A stretch of 64,000 bases of DNA, taken from assembly GCA_964641665.1 (NCBI GenBank), contig CAZXKO010000066.1, positions 1 through 64,000 of the forward strand, given 5' to 3'. The DNA is from Gp1-AA133 sp964641665 (GTDB lineage Bacteria > Acidobacteriota > Terriglobia > Terriglobales > Acidobacteriaceae). This document shows positions 34,910 to 43,897 of this stretch, one piece after another (position 1 is the stretch's first letter; each line of letters opens with the position of its first letter). The notes below the pieces were generated by a model. It was given only the letters and a program-made list of their open reading frames with translations, searched no databases and was not told the origin of the DNA. A program made the position numbers and the translations under genes.

Positions 34910-36094
34910 TTACCGTCTCGCGGTCTGCAAAGCCGGCTCGCGTAAGCCGGCGTCCGATGCCAGCTTGGCGGCCTTGTCTGTCGCTTCCCAGGTGAAGTCC
35001 TTGTCGTTACGGCCGAAGTGCCCGTACGCCGCAGTCTTCCGGTAAATGGGACGCCGCAGGTCGAGCGACTCGATAATGCCCTTGGGCGTCAACTGGAAGT
35101 TGGCCCGCACCAGGTCCGGAATGATCTCCGGATCGACCTTGGCCGTGCCAAACGTTTCCACCAGCACGCTGACCGGTTCGGCGACGCCGATGGCATAGGC
35201 CAACTGCAGTTCGCACTTGTCCGCCAAACCAGCAGCCACGATGTTCTTCGCGATGTAGCGGGCAACGTAGGCCGCAGACCGATCAACCTTGGTCGGATCT
35301 TTGCCGCTGAACGCCCCGCCGCCGTGACGGCCCATCCCGCCATAGGTGTCGACGATGATCTTGCGTCCAGTAAGTCCGGTATCGCCCATCGGCCCGCCAA
35401 TCACGAAGCGCCCGGTCGGATTGATGTGGTACTTGGTGTCGGCGTCGAGCAGTTTCGCCGGGATCACGGCCTGAATCACGTACTTCAGGATCTCGGCCCG
35501 TAGCTGATCGTTGCCGACCGTCTCGGCGTGCTGCGTCGAGATCACCACGGCGTCCACCCGGAAGGGCTTCCCGCTGGCATCGTATTCCACCGTAACTTGG
35601 GATTTTCCGTCGGGCCGAAGGTAAGGGCAGAGGCCGCTCTTTCTTACTTCTGTGAGGCGCTGCGTCAGTTTGTGGGCGAGGGCGATCGGAGTAGGCATCA
35701 GTTCTGGATTCTCGTTCACCGCAAAGCCGAACATCATGCCCTGATCCCCGGCTCCGCCGGTGTCCACGCCCATCGCAATATCGCCTGACTGCTTGTTTAT
35801 GCTGGAAATCACCGCACAGGTGTTGCAGTCGAAGCCGTAGAGCGCGTTGTCGTAGCCAATCGACTGGATCACGCCGCGCACCAGCGTCTGGAAGTCCACG
35901 TACGCCTTGGTTGTAATTTCTCCCGCGATGACGACCAGTCCGGTGGCGGTCAAGGTTTCGCAGGCGACGCGGCTGGTGCGGTCCTCGGTCAGGCAGGCAT
36001 CGAGAATGGCGTCGGAAATCTGGTCAGCGATCTTATCCGGGTGGCCTTCGGTCACTGATTCCGACGTAAACAAATAACGATTTTTAGACGGCAA
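34910..36094 (-). CDS. metK: S-adenosylmethionine synthetase
   Basis: About 394 residues. It makes S-adenosylmethionine from methionine and ATP. Key parts are FTSESVTEGHPDKIADQIS, GEITTKAYVDFQTLVRGVI, GAGDQGMMFGFAVNEN and the P-loop-like GGGAFSGKDPTKVDRSAAY. The frame is open to TTG 36112. The TTG at 36094 is preferred because AAGGAG lies seven bases before it and the protein would then start MPSKNRYLFTSESV as relatives do. Either way the start is a non-ATG codon. SAM-riboswitch folds were not recognised upstream. Confidence 0.96.
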   Translation of the reverse strand: MPSKNRYLFTSESVTEGHPDKIADQISDAILDACLTEDRTSRVACETLTATGLVVIAGEITTKAYVDFQTLVRGVIQSIGYDNALYGFDCNTCAVISSINKQSGDIAMGVDTGGAGDQGMMFGFAVNENPELMPTPIALAHKLTQRLTEVRKSGLCPYLRPDGKSQVTVEYDASGKPFRVDAVVISTQHAETVGNDQLRAEILKYVIQAVIPAKLLDADTKYHINPTGRFVIGGPMGDTGLTGRKIIVDTYGGMGRHGGGAFSGKDPTKVDRSAAYVARYIAKNIVAAGLADKCELQLAYAIGVAEPVSVLVETFGTAKVDPEIIPDLVRANFQLTPKGIIESLDLRRPIYRKTAAYGHFGRNDKDFTWEATDKAAKLASDAGLREPALQTARR

Positions 36095-36555
36095 AGTTGT
36101 TTCTCCTTGCAACTATTTAGGACGTTCTATGGCGGGAAAATGAGAGCACTACGGCTGTCTTTTCGCGCATTTTCGCGTATTTCGGAGTCTATAAAAAGCT
36201 ACCAGAGAAGAATAGGGCGCGCAACGATTTTGGGTCGAGTTGGAGCGGGGAGACCTTAGCGGTGGTGCATAAGGGGCAAACGGCAGATCGCGAGGGTTAA
36301 ACGGCGGTCAGCGGCACGTTGCCGGGGGCGGCGTCGGTTCGCATCAGGGCGCGTCTTCAGACGCGCCGCAACAGCATGAGAGCTGAACCGGCTTTAGCCG
36401 TGGCCCCAGGCGTCTCTCGAACCGGTACGCACGGGAAGGGCACGAGTTCACTCGTGCCACCAAGAGTCGGGAAATATGTCGCGCTTTAGCGCCTGAGGTC
36501 AGCTCGCGAGTTTTCCGCAGACTCTTCGGCCGTGACGCCGGGTGCGCACGCGAGG
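36095..36555. other. Intergenic region carrying a palindromic repeat
   Basis: About 460 bp between metK and the RodZ-like gene. It holds the REP-like element at 36342-36410 and further GC-rich hairpins. No gene is supported. Confidence 0.6.
36342..36410 (+). repeat. REP-like palindromic intergenic repeat, copy 1
   Basis: The unit begins atcagggcgcgtcttcag, where GGCGCGTCT and AGACGCGCC pair around TC (36348-36367). It then continues with a conserved tail ending near ccggctttagccg. An inverted copy occurs at 56345-56414 and a related one at 43898-43965. Confidence 0.75.
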
Positions 36556-37530
36556 TCAGTGGTCAGTCACCAACGCCTTCGGCGCCTCCGGTTGCAGCCC
36601 GTCGGAACGAAACGTAAGCGTCTTCACTGCCCGGTAGTCCCCCTGCGGAGGCAGCCTCTTCCCATTGAAGAAGAAATCCAACGCGCCCACGTTGCCGGCC
36701 TTCACCACCACTTCGTCCCGCGCCTGGATTCGTTTCTCGTACGGAACCGCCATCGTTGCTTCCTCGGCGGGCCCGCCATCCACGGCAACAGAAACCCAGC
36801 ACTCCTCCGACTCTGTGTTGGGCTTCAGCAATACGGTGAACGTTCCAGTGGCGCCGCTGGATGCAGGACTCAGCGACGCGGCCTTCCGCACCGTTTGCGC
36901 CGCTGAAAGCGACCCAGCGCCCGGCGGCTGCATCGGTCGAACCGGGACGGAATTCTCGCCATTGAGCGCGGGGCTCGTCTGCAGTTTCTGCGATGCCGCT
37001 TCCAGGCTGGCCGGAGTTTCCCCCGGAGATCCCGGCGCGGTCGTGTCCCCCATCGGTGCAGGCTCCGGCGTCCGGTTTCGATCCACCCGCTGCTCGCGGT
37101 GGTAGTAGCTCCAACCGGCAAACGCAAGAGCGATCAGTAACAGCAGGATCGCAAGCAGGCCCCAGGGGATGCCGCCCTCCGAATCCTGCTGGCGAGCTTC
37201 CCGTACTACATGAATTTGCGACTCTTGGGGCGGCTCGGGCTCGCGATTGTTGGGTTGGGAATGCGCCGTCTCCTCGGCAACTGTCGGAATTTGGTTCGCG
37301 TCGATCGTGGAGATGTAGTCGGCCACGGCCTGATCTTCGTCGATGCCGACGTGGCGAGCGTAAGCGCGCACGAAACCTTTGTTGAAGATGCCCCCGGGAA
37401 GCTGGTCGAATTTCTCTTCTTCCAGGGCGCGCAGCAGACGGGTGCCGATCTTGGTGTTAAGCGAGATGTCATCGAGCGTGATGCCGCGCTGCTCCCGCTC
37501 TTTTTTCAGACGATCGCCGAACGATCCCAT
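36556..37530 (-). CDS. RodZ-like cytoskeletal/cell-shape protein
   Basis: 324 residues. The N-terminus is an HTH_25 helix-turn-helix (FGDRLKKEREQRGITLDDIS, then LEEEKFDQLPGGIFNKGFVR and YARHVGIDED). A single membrane helix (WGLLAILLLLIALAFAGWSY) is followed by a Pro/Ser linker and a periplasmic beta domain of the DUF4115 type (FTVLLKPNTESEECWVSVAV; GKRLPPQGDYRAVKTLTF). This is the RodZ layout; RodZ links MreB to the envelope. Nothing in the neighbourhood confirms a cell-shape role. Confidence 0.85.
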   Translation of the reverse strand: MGSFGDRLKKEREQRGITLDDISLNTKIGTRLLRALEEEKFDQLPGGIFNKGFVRAYARHVGIDEDQAVADYISTIDANQIPTVAEETAHSQPNNREPEPPQESQIHVVREARQQDSEGGIPWGLLAILLLLIALAFAGWSYYHREQRVDRNRTPEPAPMGDTTAPGSPGETPASLEAASQKLQTSPALNGENSVPVRPMQPPGAGSLSAAQTVRKAASLSPASSGATGTFTVLLKPNTESEECWVSVAVDGGPAEEATMAVPYEKRIQARDEVVVKAGNVGALDFFFNGKRLPPQGDYRAVKTLTFRSDGLQPEAPKALVTDH

Positions 37531-37794
37531 GCGACGCCTTCTCCGTCTCCGCCAGCCTACCGCAGCATACTAAACAAATGTCAGCCGCGCGAGAGGGACT
37601 TGGCGGGAAACCAAACCCAGCCCGCGCCAGCCGCCGAACTGGGGTCGTGGGGTTGTCTGGGCGCCCAAGATCGCCCCAAGGCCATCAAGACACGTGGCTT
37701 TGCGGGTACTTGTTACTTAAGGTCGTTGCCCCCTCTTCTGAGCGCCGCATATAATTTGACCACTTCCTCTCGCGCAAATGAGGGAATCCGTTCC

Positions 37795-38847
37795 ATGCCT
37801 GAGGCCACCGGAGCCGACCGTAAGCGGCAGAGTCAAGAACTCAATATCTTCCACGATGTGGCCAAGGCCCTGACGTCGTCGCTGGACCTCGATTCCATCC
37901 TGCAAACCATCATGGAGAAAATGGCGGAGTACTTCCGCCCCGATACCTGGTCGCTCCTGATGGTTGACGAGGAACACAACGAACTCTATTTCGCGATTGC
38001 CGTCGGCGATGCAGCCGAAGCCCTCAAAGACGTCCGCCTGAAGGTGGGCGAGGGCATTGCTGGCTGGGTAGCCAAGAACGGCGAGCAGTTGATCGTTCCC
38101 GACGTCTACACCGATCCGCGCTTCGCCAAGCGCATCGACGAAGTCACCCAATGGGAGACGCGCTCCATCATCTGCGTGCCCTTGAATTCCAAGCATCGCG
38201 TCCTGGGTGTAATTCAACTAGTCAACGTCGACATGAAAGGCTTCGGCGACCAGGAGATCTTCTTCCTGCAGGCGCTGTGCGATTACGCCGCGATCGCCAT
38301 CGAGAACTCCCGCGCCGTCGAGAAAATTCAGGAACTCACCATCACCGACGACTGCACGGGACTCTACAACGCCCGTCATCTCTATAAGACGCTCGAAACC
38401 GAGGTCTACCGCTCGTCCCGTTTCGGCTACGAATTCAGCGTGCTGTTCATCGATCTCGACCACTTCAAACAGGTCAACGACACCCACGGACACCTCATCG
38501 GCAGCAAATTGCTGGCCGAGATCGGATACCTCATCAAAGCCCAGTTGCGCTTGATCGACTACGCCTTCCGCTACGGCGGCGACGAGTTCGTCGTCCTGCT
38601 CCCGCAAACTGGAAAAGACCAGGCCCTGCACGTCGCCAAGCGCCTGCGCGACGCCCTCCGGGTCAGCATGTTCTGTAAGGAGGAAGGGCTCAATCTGAAC
38701 GTGCGCGCCTCCATCGGCCTCGCCACCTATCCGCACGACGCGAAATCCCCGCACGACGTGATCCGCCAGGCCGACGAAATGATGTACCTGGTCAAGAACA
38801 CGACCCGCGACAACATCGGCATCGCCCAACGCGGAGTGATGAAGTAG
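37795..38847 (+). CDS. GAF-GGDEF diguanylate cyclase
   Basis: 350 residues, soluble. A GAF domain spans about residues 15-165 (FHDVAKALTSSLDLDSILQT, VGEGIAGWVAKNGEQLIVPD, VPLNSKHRVLGVIQLVN). The GGDEF domain follows (LTITDDCTGLYNARHLYKTL, LFIDLDHFKQVNDTHGHLIG) with an intact catalytic FRYGGDEFVVLLP. Five residues before GGDEF lies RLID, an RxxD I-site for product inhibition. It should make c-di-GMP in response to a GAF ligand. The start at ATG 37795 is where conserved sequence begins; the frame extends far upstream but that part is antisense to the RodZ-like gene. Confidence 0.93.
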   Translation: MPEATGADRKRQSQELNIFHDVAKALTSSLDLDSILQTIMEKMAEYFRPDTWSLLMVDEEHNELYFAIAVGDAAEALKDVRLKVGEGIAGWVAKNGEQLIVPDVYTDPRFAKRIDEVTQWETRSIICVPLNSKHRVLGVIQLVNVDMKGFGDQEIFFLQALCDYAAIAIENSRAVEKIQELTITDDCTGLYNARHLYKTLETEVYRSSRFGYEFSVLFIDLDHFKQVNDTHGHLIGSKLLAEIGYLIKAQLRLIDYAFRYGGDEFVVLLPQTGKDQALHVAKRLRDALRVSMFCKEEGLNLNVRASIGLATYPHDAKSPHDVIRQADEMMYLVKNTTRDNIGIAQRGVMK

Positions 38848-38912
38848 CTGGCGCTAGGTCTTGGGTGTTAGGTGTTCGGTACAAGGGCTAGGTCGATCAC
38901 AATTTTTCAAAT

Positions 38913-38963
38913 CTGTCATCCTGAGCGCAGTGAGGCGAAGGCCGAACGGAGTCGAAGGATGCC
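38913..38963 (+). repeat. Dispersed ~50-bp intergenic repeat, copy A
   Basis: Pattern ctgtcatcctgagcgcagtg...gccgaacggagtcgaagg. Five more copies occur in this window between 40.9 and 61.9 kb, always between genes. Confidence 0.8.
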
Positions 38964-39034
38964 TGTCAGCAGCACCACCGGCCTGGACAACTTCTTAACC
39001 ACGGACATCGGCGACCGCTGCCCCAGCAGCCGGA

Positions 39035-40039
39035 TCACTGCTTCTTGCGACGCTGCAACTCCACCGCCTTGTCCGCTTCCTGCCGCGCCGCCGCCGGATC
39101 CGGCTTGAACGCCACGCTGTTAGCGGGAGCGTTGGGATTCACCCCGAAATCCCACACGTAAAGATTCATTCCCCCTTTCCCCAACATCTCCACCACCGCG
39201 TACTCTCCGACCGGCAGCTCTTCGGTCGGCGTCAGTTTTACCCATCCGCCTGTCATCGGCTGAGAAGTGGTGGGCACGAACTTCGCGTCCTGGCTGATCT
39301 TCCCGTACACGGCAACCTTAATATCTCCAACCACCCGCTTCTCGCCCTTGGTCTCCAGGCGAGCAATCCGGAAGCGCTCGGTCAGGGGCAGAGGCTCATT
39401 CTCTTTTTCTTTCTCACCGGCGGCCGGAGCCGGCGTTTCGCCCTCCTCATTCCGATCCAGATTGACGTAGAGCGCAGGGACCGCCACGTGCGACTGCACC
39501 GGGGCATGCTTTCCCGGCACCTCGACCGTCTGGTGGGCGCTCGCGATCGGATTCACCGCCGCGCGCAGAATGTTACCCTTCATGTTCTTGTTGATCGACC
39601 CGCCCAGTTGGTCGATCGGAACCAGTTCCGGTTTGTTTTCGTAGGTGTCGAGCAGAAACACGCCGCCTTCCTCCGGAAGCTGCAACCCCGGCAGCACGTG
39701 CGGTGACCGCGCCTCCTCCGCCTGACGATCCGCTTCCAGCTGCTTGTCGAGTTCTACGGCCTCGGGCGTCGAGGCGCCGGCTGCCCGGTCTTTCTCGTAT
39801 TTCTCGGTGGCAGGCCAGTCCACCATGGACTTGGGCAGCTCCTCCCACTCTCCGCGTTCGGCGCTCAGGTAGCGCACACGCTCGCCCTTCAACTCGTACT
39901 TCGTGACCGACTGGTAGGAACCGTCCTTCAGGATGAGACGCTTGGCGAGGTCCTGGCCGCGGGCGACGGGGGATGAAAGTAGGAACAAAACAGCGCAAGT
40001 CACAAGCCAGACGGCGCGAGAGGTAGAGAGACGGAGCAT
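39035..40039 (-). CDS. Conserved secreted protein, unknown function
   Basis: 334 residues from ATG 40039. Signal peptide region TSRAVWLVTCAVLFLLSSPV, then KRLILKDGSYQSVTKYELKG and RVRYLSAERGEWEELPKSMV, a pattern common in acidobacterial secreted proteins that begins with a 'DG.yq.v..ye..g.rVryyS.er.eWEeiP' motif. A Glu/Ala-rich linker leads to a C-terminal beta domain (GGWVKLTPTEELPVGEYAVV, NLYVWDFGVNP). No enzymatic motif is visible. It may be an envelope structural protein. Confidence 0.8.
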   Translation of the reverse strand: MLRLSTSRAVWLVTCAVLFLLSSPVARGQDLAKRLILKDGSYQSVTKYELKGERVRYLSAERGEWEELPKSMVDWPATEKYEKDRAAGASTPEAVELDKQLEADRQAEEARSPHVLPGLQLPEEGGVFLLDTYENKPELVPIDQLGGSINKNMKGNILRAAVNPIASAHQTVEVPGKHAPVQSHVAVPALYVNLDRNEEGETPAPAAGEKEKENEPLPLTERFRIARLETKGEKRVVGDIKVAVYGKISQDAKFVPTTSQPMTGGWVKLTPTEELPVGEYAVVEMLGKGGMNLYVWDFGVNPNAPANSVAFKPDPAAARQEADKAVELQRRKKQ

Positions 40040-40085
40040 ACGCCCAACCCGTTTACTCGGATGCAAGCCTGTTGTGGCCAGATGC

Positions 40086-40772
40086 TTACCCTGTCAGCTT
40101 CCAGAATTCTCCCACAAGTCCGACTTCCCGAAACACAGATTCCGCTTCCGCCGCGGTTTTCGGACGCCACTTGGTACTGAGACGGTCGCCGTACCACAAC
40201 TGCGCCAGCTTCCATCCCTGGGCCAGCGAAAGCGTCCCGCCGCGCTGGCGCCCCCACTGCTCGCACCAGCGATCCACATGCTGCTCCGACCGGAACAGGA
40301 GCATGGTGCGTCAGGTAAACGCAACGTCCTTGTACCATTCGCGAGCAGGCACGGCGATGTGAATGATCCCATCCGTCGTTAAGAGTTTTCCGGCCTTCAC
40401 CGTCACCGGCATCGCCAGGTTGCAGCACCCGCACGCGGCGCCGATCCGCGCATCTTTAGCGAGCATAGCCGGAATGCCAAGGGCATCCCAGATGCAGTTG
40501 GCAAACCAGGTACGCCTGCCAACCGTCACCGGAAAAGCGGTAGGAATCGCCGAAAAGGGAGCGGCACGCCAGAGTTCCCCGTCTTCCTGGAGCATGAACG
40601 CATGGCTCTCGCTCAAGCGCGCCAGGCTGGCACGAACTTTCGGAATCGTCGTGGCCACACCCTTTGCGATCTCCGAGACGAAAGGGCATCTTCCCCGCCG
40701 CAAGAGGTAGCGATAGACGAAAAGCCGTAGTCGGCCGTCGAACTGCTCGAGGAGTTTGCTAGCTGAGGACAT
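40086..40772 (-). CDS. MerB-like organomercurial lyase homologue with in-frame TGA (candidate selenoprotein)
   Basis: Read through one TGA (40311-40313), the frame encodes 228 residues. The N-terminus is a winged-helix-like region (LFVYRYLLRRGRCPFVSEIA; KVRASLARLSESHAFML). The alkylmercury-lyase core follows: WFANCIWDALGIPAML, whose Cys and Asp three apart match MerB Cys96 and Asp99, then a CGCC cluster and IIHIAVPAREWYKDVAFT. The TGA comes next, followed by RTMLLFRSEQHVDRWCEQW and FREVGLVGEFWKLTG. Aligning LLFRS with the FFAS segment of MerB puts the TGA at catalytic Cys159. Both sides of the TGA look intact. I favour selenocysteine insertion; a nonsense mutation is the alternative. Without readthrough the product stops at 40311 and loses the active-site residue. 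Confidence 0.72.
40262..40310 (-). promoter_or_regulatory. Candidate bacterial SECIS hairpin after the TGA
   Basis: Starting at the base after the TGA, CGCACCA (40310-40304) pairs with UGGUGCG (40268-40262). Directly inside it UGCUCC (40303-40298) pairs with GGAGCA (40287-40282). The apical loop is UGUUCCGGUC, with G in second place, 13 bases after the TGA. Bacterial SECIS elements are hairpins just 3' of the UGA with G near the start of the loop. The distance is a little shorter than usual and a 13-base asymmetric bulge lies on the 3' side. Confidence 0.45.
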
Positions 40773-40805
40773 AAGCTCTGGCTCTGGCTCTGAACTGGAG
40801 GCTCT

Positions 40806-40888
40806 AAACTTTGAGGTTCTGCCTCTGGGCCTTGGGCTTTAGGCCTTAGGCCTTGGGCTTTAGGCCTTAGGCCTTAGGCCTTTAGGCA
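40806..40888. repeat. Low-complexity ttaggcctt-type repeat
   Basis: The words ttaggcc and ttgggct alternate about eight times between 40830 and 40885, upstream of the MerB-like gene. Similar word-play repeats occur near 38855, 55050 and 55725. No coding or regulatory meaning is evident. Confidence 0.7.
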
Positions 40889-40925
40889 CCAGTCACAAGG
40901 CATCCAACGCAATACTCCCTTTGGT

Positions 40926-40974
40926 CTGTCATCCCGAGCGCAGTGAGGCGCCAGCCGAACGAAGACGAGGGACC
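40926..40974 (+). repeat. Dispersed ~50-bp intergenic repeat, copy B
   Basis: Begins ctgtcatcccgagcgcagtg and ends near gacgagggacc; same family as 38913. Confidence 0.8.
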
Positions 40975-41056
40975 CTGTGTTCCTCTGCGATACCGGCGGC
41001 CCCGTTTGATTTCTCTACCATCGACGATGGGCAGAGCGTGAGCAAGAACCCCTCGA

Positions 41057-43816
41057 TCACCCCGTATTGTGCAACCCCGCCGCGATCCCATTCATCGTAG
41101 CCCCGATCGCATAGTCCAGAGAGCTGTCCGACACCCCGCTCCGCTTCCGCCGCAGCAGGTCCACCTGGATCAGGCTCATTGGATCGACATACGGATTCCG
41201 CAGCCGAATCGATCGAAACAAGACGGAATTGTTCTCCAGCAGCTCCCGCTGTCCGGTCACGCCGAGAATCTGCCGCCGCGTGCGCTCGAATTCATCGAGC
41301 AACATCCCAAACACGCGCTCCCGGATCCCGGCATCGGCCACCAGACCCGCATAGAGCCGCGCGATGCTCATATCGGCCTTAGCCATGGCGATCTCGACGC
41401 TGCGCACCAGGCTCGAGAACAACGGGAAGCCACGCATCATTTCCCGCAACAACTGAACCTGCTCCGCACCGCTCGCGGCAAATCGCTGCAAAGCGTATCC
41501 CACGCCGAACCACGCCGGAACCGCGTGCCGGCTCTGCATCCAGCCGAACACCCACGGGATCGCTCGCAGGTCTTCCAGACTGCGATTCTGCGAACGCCGC
41601 GCCGGCCGGGAACCGATCCGCGCATGCTCGAGTTCGTTCACCGGCGTCGCTTGCTCGAAATACTCGAGAACATCGGCATTCTCAGCGATGTGTTCCCGGT
41701 AGAACGCAAATGCCTCCCGCGACATCGTCTCCATCGCCTCGTCCCAGCCCCTGGCGACTTCAGCCGGAGGCCGGTTCGGACTCACCAACGCCTCGAGGCA
41801 AGCCGCAATCATGATTTCGAGGTTCCACTCCGCGAGCACCGGGTCGGAATATTTCCAGGTCAGCACTTCTCCCTGCTCGGTGATGCGGATCTCCCCCGAG
41901 AAATCTCCGGGAGGCTGCGCGAGAATTGCCGCGTGCGTGGGGCCTCCGCCGCGGCCGACGGTCCCGCCTCGCCCGTGAAACAGCCGCAGATGGACGTGGT
42001 TCTCACGTGCCGCCTGATGCAACTCGCGCTGAGCCTTGTGCAGTTCCCAGGTGCTGGTGAGCATGCCACCATCTTTATTCGAATCGGAATAGCCGAGCAT
42101 CACTTCCTGCCTGCGCTCCCAGGAATCAAGCAGCGGCCTATATTCCTCCGAGTTCCACAGCCGCCCCATCACAGCTCCCGCACCGCGCAGCGCCTCGATC
42201 GACTCGAACAGCGGCACCGGCATCAGCCCTGGGTCACCCTCGCTACCCGCGGCCGCCACGCCGCACACCGACGCCAGCCGCACCACGGTCAGCACATCCT
42301 CCTCCGACTGCGTGTTGCTGATGATGAAGTGGCGAATCGCTTCCGGGGCATCGTGTCGCTTAACCTTGGCGATGGCCCGGAACGTCTCCAGCAGTTCCCC
42401 CGCCGGCTCCGGCAGGTTCTTCGATCCCTCGGCCACCACCCCCGACGCCAGTGCTGCCAGCCCTTGCCCCAACACTCGCGAGTGCTGCCGGATGTCGAGC
42501 GTGTGCAGGTGAAAACCAAACGTCCGCACCTGCCGCAAAAGCGGATCGATCAGCAACTCGGCCAGGCGCAGGCCCCGGTTCGCGCACAGACTCTCGCGCA
42601 TCAGCGTCAGATCGCCTTCGAACTCCCGCGATGATTCGTAAGCGTGAACGTGCGACGACGAATCCCGGCTGTAGCGCAGCCGCGCCGCCACAAATTCCAG
42701 AAAATGCCGGTAGAGTTCGGCCTCGGTAATCCGCATCCAGCGGGAATGCTCCTCGCCCAGGCTGTTCTCGTACACGCACACGCGGGCCACCAGCGCCTCC
42801 GACGTCCCAATGCGGCGCAACGACATGCTCAGCTGTCCCACCAGCCGCGTGATTTCCGCGACGTAATGATCGATGATCACGTGCCGCGTCGTGCGCAGCG
42901 CGTCGCGCGTCGAGTCCGCCGTCACGTACGGATTGCCGTCACGGTCGCCGCCAATCCACGACCCAAACTGCAGCAGTTCGGGAAGTCGCGCCTGCCGCGC
43001 GTCCAGGCCATACACCGCCTGCAGCGACTCCCCCAGTTCGTCATAGAGCCGCGGCAGCGACTCGAACAGCACCATTGGGAAGTAGTCGAGCCCCATGTGA
43101 ACTTCGTCGCGCACCGTCGGCTTCTTCAGGCGCACCTCGTCGGTCTGCCACAGCGCAGTGATCTCGGCCATGATTTGGGATTCGTGTTCGAGGTCATCGG
43201 CGCGCGATAACGGCACCTGGTCGAGCCGCTCCAGATAGCGCGCAATCCGCCGCCGCTTCAGCCGGATCGTGTGCCGCGTAATCTCGGTAGGATGCGCCGT
43301 GAAAACCGGCGTAACCCGCACGCGGCGAAGAGCGTCCAGAATCTTATCGGCTGCGAGCCCGGCGGAACGCAGCCGCACCAGCGTCCCGCGAAACGATCCT
43401 TCAATCGGCGCCTTGCCTTCCAACAGCCGCGCCGCCCGTCGCCGGCGCTTTCGATGATTGGTTTCCGCCAGATTCGTCAGCTCGAAGTAAATCGCGAACG
43501 CCTTGGTAATCCGGTATGCGTCATTGACAGAAAGACTCCGGATCACTTCGTGCGCCTGCGCCATCAGCGGGTCGCCCGATGGCGAGTCGCGGGCGGCTGC
43601 CGGCTCGCGATGCTGAATCAGCAACCGCCGCAGCCGCTCCACCACCTCGAAGAACGCCTCCCCCTCCTGCTCCACCAGGACGCGGCCAAGCAGCATGCCC
43701 AGCGAACGAACGTCCCGCCGCAGCGGAAGTTCCTTGGCCGGGTTCGAAGTGTCAGCCGTAAGCTCGGCCAGGCGGGCGGACTGGTCGTCGTCACTCCACA
43801 GTGGGGTGTCGAGCAT
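41057..43816 (-). CDS. ppc: Phosphoenolpyruvate carboxylase
   Basis: 919 residues, full length. It fixes bicarbonate onto phosphoenolpyruvate to give oxaloacetate, refilling the citric acid cycle. Diagnostic parts are the catalytic-His motif VFTAHPTEITRHT, FGSWIGGDRDGNPYVTADST, MLGYSDSNKDGGMLTSTWEL and LRLFHGRGGTVGRGGGPTHA. The C-terminus ends TMNGIAAGLHNTG as in typical bacterial enzymes. It stands alone, with noncoding repeats on both sides. The very long plus-strand frames across it are shadows. Confidence 0.97.
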   Translation of the reverse strand: MLDTPLWSDDDQSARLAELTADTSNPAKELPLRRDVRSLGMLLGRVLVEQEGEAFFEVVERLRRLLIQHREPAAARDSPSGDPLMAQAHEVIRSLSVNDAYRITKAFAIYFELTNLAETNHRKRRRRAARLLEGKAPIEGSFRGTLVRLRSAGLAADKILDALRRVRVTPVFTAHPTEITRHTIRLKRRRIARYLERLDQVPLSRADDLEHESQIMAEITALWQTDEVRLKKPTVRDEVHMGLDYFPMVLFESLPRLYDELGESLQAVYGLDARQARLPELLQFGSWIGGDRDGNPYVTADSTRDALRTTRHVIIDHYVAEITRLVGQLSMSLRRIGTSEALVARVCVYENSLGEEHSRWMRITEAELYRHFLEFVAARLRYSRDSSSHVHAYESSREFEGDLTLMRESLCANRGLRLAELLIDPLLRQVRTFGFHLHTLDIRQHSRVLGQGLAALASGVVAEGSKNLPEPAGELLETFRAIAKVKRHDAPEAIRHFIISNTQSEEDVLTVVRLASVCGVAAAGSEGDPGLMPVPLFESIEALRGAGAVMGRLWNSEEYRPLLDSWERRQEVMLGYSDSNKDGGMLTSTWELHKAQRELHQAARENHVHLRLFHGRGGTVGRGGGPTHAAILAQPPGDFSGEIRITEQGEVLTWKYSDPVLAEWNLEIMIAACLEALVSPNRPPAEVARGWDEAMETMSREAFAFYREHIAENADVLEYFEQATPVNELEHARIGSRPARRSQNRSLEDLRAIPWVFGWMQSRHAVPAWFGVGYALQRFAASGAEQVQLLREMMRGFPLFSSLVRSVEIAMAKADMSIARLYAGLVADAGIRERVFGMLLDEFERTRRQILGVTGQRELLENNSVLFRSIRLRNPYVDPMSLIQVDLLRRKRSGVSDSSLDYAIGATMNGIAAGLHNTG

Positions 43817-43897
43817 GGGCTATTCTAGCGAATCAGGGAAAAACCGCGTCTGAGGGGCCGTTCTCGTATCGCAGGCTGCGAAAAAACTGGTGATTTG

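Noticed and set aside
34763..36300. SAM or SAH riboswitch upstream of metK or ahcY
   Set aside because: I looked for the known consensus patterns and did not find them; only a simple terminator hairpin lies between the genes.
41069..42634. 521-codon plus-strand frame opposite ppc
   Set aside because: Antisense shadow; composition is Arg/His/Pro/Gln-rich and unlike a real protein.
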